Assembly: GCF_000472865.1 (NCBI RefSeq)
Contig: NZ_AXAP01000002.1
Coordinates: 62,001-126,000, forward strand
DNA from: Bradyrhizobium elkanii WSM2783
GTDB taxonomy: Bacteria > Pseudomonadota > Alphaproteobacteria > Rhizobiales > Xanthobacteraceae
Direction of reading: 5' to 3'
DNA length: 64,000 nt
The notes beneath the pieces are model-generated. The model did no database searches. It was not told where the DNA came from and worked only from the letters and a program-made list of their open reading frames with translations. Shown here piece by piece: positions 1 through 7,215 of the stretch (position 1 is the stretch's first letter; the number at the start of each line of letters is the position of its first letter). Position numbers and translations under genes: made by a program.

Positions 1-1
1 A

Positions 2-55
2 CGGGTGCAACCAGCACCCGGCTTTCCCTGCGCCCCTCTGTTCTTCGAGAGGGTG
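2..55. repeat. Two adjacent intergenic hairpins
   Basis: CGGGTGC (2-8) pairs with GCACCCG (14-20), and CCCTCT pairs with AGAGGG around 36-55. No gene is visible in 1-130. The stretch resembles dispersed intergenic elements of Bradyrhizobium genomes, but that is from memory and no second copy lies in this window. The first hairpin could also end transcription of a gene left of the window. Confidence 0.35.
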
Positions 56-147
56 AAACGAGACGCAAAGCTCGGGCAATACATGCCGCGAGAATGCGAA
101 CTCGCATCCTCACGCTATTTGACATTTGAATCCGAACCTCTCCCCAC

Positions 148-269
148 GTCGTCCCGGCCTTGAGCCGGGACCCATAACCACAGGCCTTTGTGGTGTGCTC
201 CGCTACAACCACTTGCTCCCGCCACAACAACTCCCTGTGGTTATGGGTCCCCGCCTTCGCGGGGACGAC
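148..269. repeat. Large intergenic inverted repeat
   Basis: Arms of about 35 bp at 148-183 and 235-269 are imperfect reverse complements. Both contain the GTCGTCCC...GGGAC core and a CCATAACCACAG end. The 51-bp spacer has no coding potential. Palindromes of this style are dispersed between genes in rhizobial genomes. Confidence 0.6.
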
Positions 270-274
270 AGTAT

Positions 275-351
275 GATGGGTAGAGCGAAGCGAAACCCAT
301 CATTCGTGAGGCTTGCTTCATCGCGATGGGTTTCGCTGCGCTCTACCCATC
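275..351. repeat. Second intergenic inverted repeat
   Basis: A 27-bp arm beginning GATGGGTAGAGCG (275-301) is nearly perfectly complementary to 325-351, ending CGCTCTACCCATC. It abuts the preceding repeat and lies upstream of dctP. It could form a strong hairpin in a read-through transcript. No gene is seen from 352 to 571, which must hold the dctP promoter. Confidence 0.6.
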
Positions 352-571
352 CTACGGCCGTCTTTCGACGGACGACGGTGGGCAAGACGCGACAGCACGA
401 TGGCCAATGAGGGCATGCCGGACAGAACGTCGCATTTTTGCGGCGCAGCATGCGCCCATCATCGGGCCCCTGCTAACGGGCAATGGCAATTTGGCCGGCT
501 TCTCTGTATTGGTGGCATACAAGAACTTGGGGCGGGTGATTGGCGCGCCCCGCAATAAGGCGGGAGGAAAC

Positions 572-1573
572 ATGCGTAAGTGGATGTTGGCTGCGGCATC
601 GGTCGTGGCGATTGCTTTTGCCGGGCCGGCGGCGGCGGACGATCCGATCGTCATCAAGTTCAGTCACGTCGTTGCAACCAACACGCCGAAGGGGCAGGCG
701 GCCGAGAAGTTCAAGGAACTCGCCGAGAAATACACCACTGGCAAGGTGAAGGTTGAGGTCTACCCGAACTCGCAGCTTTACAAAGACAAGGAAGAACTCG
801 AGGCCCTGCAACTCGGCGCGGTCCAGATGCTGGCGCCGTCGAACTCCAAGTTCGGCCCGATCGGGGTCAAGGAGTTCGAGGTGTTCGATCTGCCCTACAT
901 CCTTCCCGACCTCGCCACGCTGCGCAAAGTCACCGACGGTCCGCTTGGCGCGAAACTTCTGAAATTGCTCGAGCCGAAGGGCATGATCGGTCTCGCTTAC
1001 TGGGACAACGGCTTCAAGCAGATGAGCGCCAACAAGAAGCTGATCGAGCCGGCGGACTACAAGGGCCTGAAGTTCCGAATCCAGTCGTCCAAGGTGCTGG
1101 AGGCGCAGTTCCGAAGCCTCGGCGCGATCCCCCAGGTGATGGCGTTCTCCGAGGTCTACCAGGCACTGCAGACCGGCGTGGTCGACGGCCAGGAGAATAC
1201 CTGGTCGAACATCTACACCCAGAAAATGCACGAGGTGCAGAAGTACATCACCACCACCAATCACGGCTATATCGGCTACATCGTGGTCGTGAACAAGAAG
1301 TTCTGGGAAGGCTTGCCGCCCGATATCCGCGCTAGTTGCGAGAAGGCGATGAAGGAGGCCACCGCCTACGGCAACGGCCAGTCGCAGAAGGAGAACGACG
1401 ACGCGCTCGCCGAGATCAAGAAGACCGGCAAGAGCGAGATCATCGCGCTGACGCCGGAGCAGGATGCGGCGATGCGCAAGACGATGGAGCCGGTCTACAA
1501 GGACGTCGCCAAACGCGTCGGCCAGGGCCTGATCGACGAATTCGTCAAGGAGACCAAGGGGGCGACGAACTGA
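572..1573 (+). CDS. dctP: TRAP transporter substrate-binding protein (DctP family)
   Basis: Periplasmic solute receptor of a tripartite ATP-independent periplasmic transporter, 333 aa, the usual family length. A signal peptide (MRKWM, hydrophobic core, AAA cleavage site before DDPIV) starts at ATG 572, nine bases after a GGGAGGAAA ribosome site; in-frame codons upstream look non-coding. LKFRIQSS near residue 170 carries the conserved carboxylate-binding Arg, and QTGVVDGQENTWSN is the family signature. dctQ and dctM follow on the same strand. Substrate is probably an organic acid (C4-dicarboxylate or similar), which sequence alone cannot fix. Confidence 0.93.
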   Translation: MRKWMLAAASVVAIAFAGPAAADDPIVIKFSHVVATNTPKGQAAEKFKELAEKYTTGKVKVEVYPNSQLYKDKEELEALQLGAVQMLAPSNSKFGPIGVKEFEVFDLPYILPDLATLRKVTDGPLGAKLLKLLEPKGMIGLAYWDNGFKQMSANKKLIEPADYKGLKFRIQSSKVLEAQFRSLGAIPQVMAFSEVYQALQTGVVDGQENTWSNIYTQKMHEVQKYITTTNHGYIGYIVVVNKKFWEGLPPDIRASCEKAMKEATAYGNGQSQKENDDALAEIKKTGKSEIIALTPEQDAAMRKTMEPVYKDVAKRVGQGLIDEFVKETKGATN

Positions 1574-1603
1574 GACGTGTTGATTGGGGCGTACTCTTCC
1601 GTC

Positions 1604-1641
1604 ATGGCCGGGCTTGACCCGGCCATCCACGTCTTTGTGGA
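1604..1641. repeat. Double palindrome between dctP and dctQ
   Basis: ATGGCCGGG (1604-1612) pairs with CCCGGCCAT (1618-1626), and ATCCAC (1624-1629) with GTGGAT (1636-1641). Such hairpins are typical dispersed intergenic elements of Bradyrhizobium. Inside the TRAP operon this one could stabilise the dctP part of the mRNA and so raise receptor over membrane subunits; that is inference. Confidence 0.55.
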
Positions 1642-1716
1642 TGCCCGGGCGGCCTGCGCGAAGACGCCTTTCGCGCCTTGGCCCACCATGACGAATTCAC
1701 TGTAGACGGGGGAATA

Positions 1717-2295
1717 TTGATACTGCTTCGCATCCTCGACCGGCTGGAGGAGATATTGATCGCGACGCTGATGGCGGCCGCGACTCTCATCATCTTCGTG
1801 GCGGTGTGCCATCGCTATCTGATCGGCATTCCCTTGCTTTACCCGATCCTGTTCCCGATCAACCTGTCCTGGGCGCAGGAATTATGCATCTACATGTTCG
1901 TGTGGATGGCGAAGTTCGGCGCGGCCTATGGCGTGCGCACCGGCATCCATGTCGGCGTCGACGTCGTCGTCAACCAGCTCAGATCGCCGTGGCGCAACAT
2001 CGTGGTGCTGTTCGGTCTGCTCTGCGGCGCCTTCTTCACCGCCGTGATCGGCACCATGGGCGCAAAGTTCGTCTACGGCCTGATGCAGACCGACCAGGTC
2101 TCGCCTGATCTCGAGATACCGAGTTGGTTCGTCTATCTCTGCATTCCGCTCGGTTCCTATTTGATGTGCTTCCGCTTCCTGCAGGTTGCCTGGGCTTACT
2201 TCCGCACCGGTGAACTTCCGCATCACGATCATGCCCGCGTCGAGGGCGTCGAGGTCGATGCGCCCGCGATCGGTGCCGGCGAGGTGACGCGATGA
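1717..2295 (+). CDS. dctQ: TRAP transporter small permease (DctQ)
   Basis: Small inner-membrane subunit of the TRAP transporter. Four hydrophobic segments are visible (residues about 15-35, 55-75, 90-112, 130-155), with the family hallmark SWAQELCIYMFVWMAKFG and a GVRTGIHVGVD motif. TTG at 1717 is chosen because it follows a GGGGGA stretch; an in-frame TTG at 1678 would add 13 polar residues. The end overlaps dctM by 4 nt (ATGA), so translation is probably coupled. It is thought to bridge receptor and large permease. Confidence 0.85.
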   Translation: MILLRILDRLEEILIATLMAAATLIIFVAVCHRYLIGIPLLYPILFPINLSWAQELCIYMFVWMAKFGAAYGVRTGIHVGVDVVVNQLRSPWRNIVVLFGLLCGAFFTAVIGTMGAKFVYGLMQTDQVSPDLEIPSWFVYLCIPLGSYLMCFRFLQVAWAYFRTGELPHHDHARVEGVEVDAPAIGAGEVTR

Positions 2296-3617
2296 CGAGC
2301 CTCTTCATCTTCGGCCTGCTGATTGTCCTGATGCTGACAGGCATGCCGATCTCGATCGCGCTCGGTCTGACCGTGCTCACCTTCATCTTCACCATGACCA
2401 ACGTGCCGACGGAATCGGTGGCGCTGAAACTGTTCACCGGCATCGACAATTTCGAGATCATGGCGATCCCGTTCTTCATTCTGGCTGGCAATTTCCTGAC
2501 CCATGGCGGCGTCGCTCGCCGCATGATCGCTTTTGCGACCGCGATGGTCGGACATTGGTATGGCGGGCTGGGGCTCGCCGGCGTCATGGCCTGCGCGCTG
2601 TTTGCGGCGGTGTCGGGCTCGTCACCGGCGACCGTGATCGCGATCGGCTCGATCATGATGCCGGCGATGGTGAGCCATGGATTTCCGAAGCGCTTCGGCG
2701 CGGGCGTGATCACGACTTCCGGCGCGCTCGGCATCCTGATTCCGCCGTCGATCGTGATGGTGATCTATTGCGTGGCGACCGGCGGCAGCATCGCGCTCGA
2801 TCCGGCCGGCCATCGCGTCTCCTCTGCGTCCGTCGGGCAGATGTTCATCGCCGGTGTGATCCCCGGCTTGATGCTCGCCGCGCTATTGGGGATGACGACA
2901 TTCTATCGCGCCTGGCGCAACGACTATCCGCGGCTGCCGCGCGCAAGCTGGGCGGAGCGGTTCACCGCGTTCCGTCGCTGCGTCTGGGGATTGCTGCTGA
3001 TCGTGATCGTGCTCGGCGGCATCTACGCCGGCATGTTCACGCCGACGGAGGCCGCCGCCGTCAGCGCGGTGTACGCCTTCGTCATCGCGGTCTTCGTCTA
3101 TCGCGATATGTCGCTGAAGGACGTGCCCAGGGTGCTGCTCGGCTCGGCTAACATGAGCGCGATGATCCTCTACATCATCACCAATGCCGTTCTGTTCTCC
3201 TTCCTGATGGCGAACGAGAACATCCCGCAGCAGATCGCGGCGTGGATCACCGGGGCAGGCGTCGACTGGATCATGTTCCTGCTGGTGGTCAACCTGCTGC
3301 TGCTGCTCGCCGGCAATGTAATGGAGGCGTCCTCGATCGTGCTGATCATGGCGCCGATCCTGTTTCCGGTGGCGGTCAAGCTCGGCATCCATCCGGTGCA
3401 TTTGGGCATCCTGATGGTAGTCAACATGGAGGTCGGCATGTGCCATCCGCCTGTCGGCCTCAACCTCTATGTCGCGTCCGGCATCGCCAAGATGGGCATC
3501 ACGGAACTGACGATCGCGGTGTGGCCATGGCTTTTGACCATGCTGATCTTCCTCGGCATCGTCACCTACGTCCCCGAGATCTCGCTGTGGCTGCCGCGTG
3601 CGCTCGGCATGTTGTGA
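2292..3617 (+). CDS. dctM: TRAP transporter large permease (DctM)
   Basis: Sodium-coupled channel subunit, 441 aa with about twelve membrane segments. Family motifs include GMPISIALG near the N-terminus, ITTSGALGILIPPSIVMVIY around residue 140, MFTPTEAAAVSAVYA around 250, and MCHPPVGLNLYVASGIA near the C-terminus. Translation is coupled to dctQ by the 4-nt overlap. An insertion-like SIALDPAGHRVSSASV stretch follows the second signature; otherwise the length is normal. No TRAP-associated regulator is visible in the window. Confidence 0.93.
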   Translation: MTSLFIFGLLIVLMLTGMPISIALGLTVLTFIFTMTNVPTESVALKLFTGIDNFEIMAIPFFILAGNFLTHGGVARRMIAFATAMVGHWYGGLGLAGVMACALFAAVSGSSPATVIAIGSIMMPAMVSHGFPKRFGAGVITTSGALGILIPPSIVMVIYCVATGGSIALDPAGHRVSSASVGQMFIAGVIPGLMLAALLGMTTFYRAWRNDYPRLPRASWAERFTAFRRCVWGLLLIVIVLGGIYAGMFTPTEAAAVSAVYAFVIAVFVYRDMSLKDVPRVLLGSANMSAMILYIITNAVLFSFLMANENIPQQIAAWITGAGVDWIMFLLVVNLLLLLAGNVMEASSIVLIMAPILFPVAVKLGIHPVHLGILMVVNMEVGMCHPPVGLNLYVASGIAKMGITELTIAVWPWLLTMLIFLGIVTYVPEISLWLPRALGML

Positions 3618-3730
3618 ACGCTTAACGATGGCGGATTACATCTTGGTAAGGGAACGCTCCCTGTCCAAACTGTAAGTTGCGGGGCGGGCAGGGCGGTCTC
3701 ATCTTCAGGCAACCTTCAAAGGAGGTTCGC

Positions 3731-4267
3731 ATGAAGAAAGTTCTGCTCGCCGGCGCCGCGGCGCTCGCCATCGCCGGCTCCACCGTCGCCTACGCCCAGC
3801 ATCGTCCGTGGATGCATGGCCAAATGCGGATGAACCCGGAGGACCGCGCGGCCTTCCTCGATGCACGGATCGCCGCGGTTCATGCCGGGCTGAAGCTCAC
3901 CGCCGACCAGGAGAAGCTGTGGCCGCCGGTCGAGGCCGCGGTGCGCGATTTCGCCAAGCTTCGGGTCGACCGGGCCAATGCGCGGATGGAGGCGGAGAAG
4001 AACGCGGATGCGCAGCAGAAGCCGGATCTGGTTGCCCGGCTCCGCGAGCGCGCCGACAACATGGCAGCCAGCGCCGCCGCGCTGAAGAAGATCGCCGACG
4101 CCGCCGATCCGCTCTACAAGACGCTGGACGACAATCAGAAGCGCCGGCTCACCCTCCTGACCCACATGGACCGCCGCTTTGGGGGTGAAGGCTGGCGCCG
4201 CCACCGCTTCGACCGCGGCTTTGACCGCGACGATCGGGGTGACCGCGACGGCTCCGGCCGGCTCTGA
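3731..4267 (+). CDS. LTXXQ-motif periplasmic protein (Spy/CpxP-like)
   Basis: Small exported protein, 178 aa. ATG 3731 follows a strong AAAGGAGG site. It has a signal peptide (MKKVLLAGAAALAIAGSTVAYA) and a helical body with LTADQEKLWPPVEAAVRDF, the LTXXQ motif of the Spy/CpxP superfamily. The C-terminal tail (FDRGFDRDDRGDRDGSGR) is rich in Arg, Asp and Gly and low in complexity. Family members are periplasmic chaperones or metal/envelope-stress sensors; a specific role here is not shown. It is monocistronic, with its own promoter region (3618-3730) and a terminator just downstream. Confidence 0.8.
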   Translation: MKKVLLAGAAALAIAGSTVAYAQHRPWMHGQMRMNPEDRAAFLDARIAAVHAGLKLTADQEKLWPPVEAAVRDFAKLRVDRANARMEAEKNADAQQKPDLVARLRERADNMAASAAALKKIADAADPLYKTLDDNQKRRLTLLTHMDRRFGGEGWRRHRFDRGFDRDDRGDRDGSGRL

Positions 4268-4295
4268 CCCCGCCGGTTGGTGACCTAACCATCGG

Positions 4296-4322
4296 AAAAA
4301 CCGCCGGAATCCGGCGGTTTTT
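4296..4322 (+). terminator. Rho-independent terminator of the LTXXQ gene
   Basis: AAAAACCGCCGGA and TCCGGCGGTTTTT form a near-perfect stem followed by a T run. It is almost symmetric, so it could work on both strands. Confidence 0.85.
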
Positions 4323-4436
4323 CATGTTCCCGGGCGCCTTGCCAAAGCACGGGAAAACCTCATCCAGCTTGCTGGACATCGCGGGGGCGCTTTGCTAAAC
4401 GACGGCCCTCGCAACGAGGTCTTCCGGACCCGTTCC

Positions 4437-4512
<76 letters not shown>

Positions 4513-4526
4513 CCATTAAGAGATTG

Positions 4527-4544
4527 GCCCGCAAGGGCTTTTTT
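4527..4544 (+). terminator. Terminator after tRNA-Lys
   Basis: GCCC, loop GCAA, GGGC, then TTTTTT. It lies 15 nt after the tRNA CCA end and was presumably brought in by the island. Confidence 0.75.
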
Positions 4545-4686
4545 AAATTCCCCGACAGAACAAACCGGGTCTCGTGCGACGCTTTTTGTGGTCGTACGTC
4601 GCACGCCGTGCGACGAGTCGGATAATTAGGGCCGAAGCCCATCCACCGCTGAAACGCGCAGCCAAATGAGAACTACCGGTCTGCGT

Positions 4687-4805
4687 TCAGCTCTTCATGC
4701 CTTCCTTCCGCGCCTGCAATTCAAGCCTGTCGATACCGGAATCGGCGCGAGCCGCATTGCGGGCGCGGGTGTCGCGGGCGGTCTGCGCATCCAGCCATTC
4801 CGCTA
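4687..4805 (-). pseudogene. 3' remnant of a hypothetical gene cut by the IS element
   Basis: The minus-strand frame ends LAEWLDAQTARDTRARNAAR... and finishes at a stop at 4687. It is cut at 4805 by the insertion sequence. If the IS and one copy of its TA duplication are removed, the frame continues into DQRKRALAEWLDAQ, read from about 5644-5735, so the insertion split a real gene. The product looks like a charged helical protein; no family was recognised. Confidence 0.5.
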
Positions 4806-5641
4806 GGGCCTGTTTACAATTAGCGGCTTGCGAGGAAGGTGGCGACGAGATTGAGAAGGCCGGCAAAGCTGGCATCGGTCTTTTCGTAGCGAGTTGCGAT
4901 GCGCCGGAATGCCTTGAGGGAACAGAAGAAGTTCTCGACCAAATGGCGCCATTTGTACATTTCGGCATCATAGGGGATGCGCCCGGCGCGGTCGGCTTTG
5001 GACGGGATGACCGCTGCGGCGCCGCGTTCATTGAGGCTGGCGCGCAGCCAGTTGTTGTCGAAAGCCTTGTCGCCGAACAGGGCCGCAAAATCGAGACCAG
5101 TGATCAAAGGTTCGACGCCGATGCTATCGTGACGCTGGCCTGGCAACAGCACGAAGCGAATGAGATTGCCGAGGGCGTCGACCAAGGCCACGATTTTGGT
5201 GGTCAGGCCGCCACGCGAGCGGCCTATGGCCTGATTTTGAGTCCCCCTTTTGCGCCGGTGCCATGCTGGTGGACCCGGACGAGCGTGCCATCGATGAGGA
5301 CATATTCGAAATCAGGATCCTCGCAGAGCGCTTTGAAAACCCGTTCCCAGACTCCCTTCTGCGCCCAGCGCCAGAAGTGCGTATAGACGGTGAACCACTT
5401 GCCGAACGCTTCCGGCAGATCGCGCCACGGCGAGCCCGTGCGCGCAATCCAAAGAACCGCTTCGATAAAGAGCCGGTTGTCGCGCCCGCTGCTGCCAGGG
5501 TCTCCGGCTTTGCCCGACAGTTCCGGCGCGATCCGCTCCCACTGAGCGTCGCTCAACTTCAATCGAATCAAGGCTGATCTCCGTTTTCAACCTTGAATCA
5601 ATTTTCTACCGGTTTGAGAATCCCTGACTGTAAACAGGCCC
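4806..5641 (-). mobile_element. IS5-family (IS427-like) insertion sequence
   Basis: An 836-bp element with perfect 13-bp terminal inverted repeats, GGGCCTGTTTACA (4806-4818) and TGTAAACAGGCCC (5629-5641), flanked by a TA duplication. It carries one two-frame transposase on the minus strand. It sits just inside the island, 0.3 kb from attL, and interrupts a small gene. Size, end sequence and frameshifted transposase fit the IS427 group. Confidence 0.88.
4820..5571 (-). CDS. IS5-family transposase, orfA/orfB joined by -1 frameshift
   Basis: DDE transposase in two overlapping frames. orfA (5571-5224) begins MIRLKLSDAQWERIAP and holds the first catalytic Asp in YVLIDGTLVRVHQH. orfB (to 4820) continues from QAIGRSRGGLTTKI and holds the second Asp in LFGDKAFDNNW and the C-terminal Glu region HLVENFFCSLKAFRRIATRYEK. 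A minus-strand AAAAGGGGG run near 5242-5251 is the likely slippery site. A programmed -1 shift is normal in this group, so the element may still be active. Confidence 0.85.
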
Positions 5642-5643
5642 TA

Positions 5644-6020
5644 ATGCGCGCTTGCGCTGATCGACCGCTCGAGCGCGCTGCGCCTTATTCTCCTCACGAG
5701 AGGAAAGGGGGCAAACAGCTTGTCGACGTTCCTAATCAGTTCGGCGTTCAGTCGCTCTGCGCGGACAATTGCCTGGCGCGCGTTGTCGCACGCAAGAAAG
5801 CCGAAGATTGCGACGGCTCGGGCGGTCGACACCCAATGGCGATAGGTACTCTCGTCGTAAGGCTCACCATTGTCCTCGTTGACCACCAGTTCGGGTGGGA
5901 CCTTATCCAGTTGAAGCCGAAGCTTGAGTTCCTTTATGCGTGCACGCGAGGCATTTAGTCGTGCGCTGAGTTGTGGCGCCTCTTTGATGTCTGGTGCAGT
6001 GACGCCTGCTCATGCAGACG
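5644..6020 (-). pseudogene. Unidentified coding remnant beside the IS
   Basis: An open minus-strand frame runs from about 6020 to the IS edge without stop. It contains GVTAPDIKEAPQL, LDKVPPELVVNEDNGEPYDE and HWVSTARAVAIFGFLACDN. No ATG is found before the internal one at 5886, so the 5' end appears lost. The IS truncates the 3' end. No family was recognised. An integrase would be expected next to attL, but no catalytic motif is visible, so that is not claimed. Confidence 0.35.
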
Positions 6021-6078
6021 AGCCGGGCTGACCTCCGCACGGTCTTCATCGCAGGACCTCAAGCGGATCGACTTTACC

Positions 6079-6122
6079 CTCTCAAGGCTGAAACAGGGGT
6101 TCGATTCCCCTAGGGAGCGCCA
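6079..6122 (+). other. Orphan 3' fragment of a second tRNA-like gene
   Basis: AGGGG (6095-6099), loop TTCGATT, CCCCT (6107-6111) form a perfect T-arm, followed by acceptor strand AGGGAGC, discriminator G and CCA (6120-6122). The 5' half (which would start GCTCCCT) is absent upstream. This looks like a displaced attachment-site scar of another integrated element nested near the left edge of the island. I could not assign the tRNA species. Confidence 0.55.
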
Positions 6123-7215
6123 GCAAACTCAGGCACTTAGCTAGCCGTCAGCCGCGTTCGTTGAATAATGGTTGAATAAGACGCTGGTGAACGGGGGCGA
6201 ACGCTTGCGGAATTTGCTGCCGCCATTAGCAGACTAGCCTCGGCGCGATGCCTCACTGTGGCTGGCGCATCCGCGAAAAATTTCCGCGTCGCCCTTGGTG
6301 TCCGGAAATATTCAATCGCCGCTGACGTGCGCTGTCGTGCGCAAGCGCCCTCGGATGTTCGCATTGACGTTGCTGGCCGCACAATCAACTCTTGCCCGGT
6401 CGAGCTTTGTGCGAAACGAGGCCACGTGAGATACAATCGACGAGAGAAAACTGGCGGGCAACAGTCACAAGTCAGTCTGTCCGCTCCGGAGCGGTTGGGG
6501 TCGGGCTTGTCCTTGCGCCAGACGATGGTGCTCGGCTCGCCGGCGTCGCCGAATTCGGTCTTGAACCGCTCTAGGAAGTTACCCAGGCGGGGCTGCTTCT
6601 TCTTGATGGCCTCGAAGCGGAAGTCATCGGTGGGCACCAGCGCAAATCCCTCGACTTTGATCGGGAATTTGACCTGGTCGTTCGGCAGGCTGAACATCGG
6701 CCACCAGAGCGGCGGCTCCTTCGCTTTAGGTGCTCGGACATTGAATGCCAAGATCGTCAAAATATCTCGCGGTTAAGCGCGTGACATTTCGCAAGATAAT
6801 GATCCTCGTGAAGGCAGGCGAGATGGCCGTCCATACATTTCTCTGCGTCTATCACGTTCACGAAGCCTTCTCCGGATACGTTCAAGCTCCCATTAGCGCG
6901 CAGCACCATCCAGAGTCTTTCAAGGACTTGCGAATCTCTCTTGGCTCGCGGCCGCGGTGACCAGCAGCAGCTTGGAGGTCGCGTAGGTCGTGAAATAGGT
7001 GGCGTTGAGCCGGACGCAGAACTGTCAGCTTGATCATCTCGGGTTTACACTCGACTGGAATTGTCGCGCGCCCCTGTAGCATGCACCGGCGTCGCTCGCA
7101 GCGTCGCCGTTTTACAGATTCTTGCTTTTTGTTCGATCTGCGCACCTTCAGGTCGTCCAATTGAAGGGCGAACATGCTACGGGGTTCTCAGGCGCAACGA
7201 GGCTCGAGATGACCA
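6123..7215. other. Gene-poor region with coding debris
   Basis: No intact gene is supported here. A minus-strand frame starting at 6760 (MTILAFNVRAPKAKEPPLWW..., good for roughly 90 codons) looks like the 5' part of a real gene that loses sense near 6480. Around 6955-7020 the minus strand reads RLNATYFTTYATSKLLLVT, another plausible coding scrap. Neither was recognised. The promoter of the fusion flavoprotein gene must lie in the last 150 bp. Confidence 0.4.

Noticed and set aside
326..571. N-terminal extension of dctP by 82 codons
   Set aside because: It runs through the intergenic palindrome, has no signal-peptide logic, and the signal peptide starts cleanly at ATG 572 after a good ribosome site.
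473..1630. 385-codon open frame opposite dctP
   Set aside because: Shadow of dctP in a high-GC genome; the translation is Arg/Asp/Leu-rich with no family motif.
5644..6020. Integrase gene expected next to attL
   Set aside because: No Arg-His-Arg-Tyr or serine recombinase motif is visible in the surviving frame.
6079..6122. Possible tmRNA 3' end
   Set aside because: The acceptor strand AGGGAGC lacks the U that would form the G3-U70 pair required for alanylation, so it is kept as an unassigned tRNA-like fragment.
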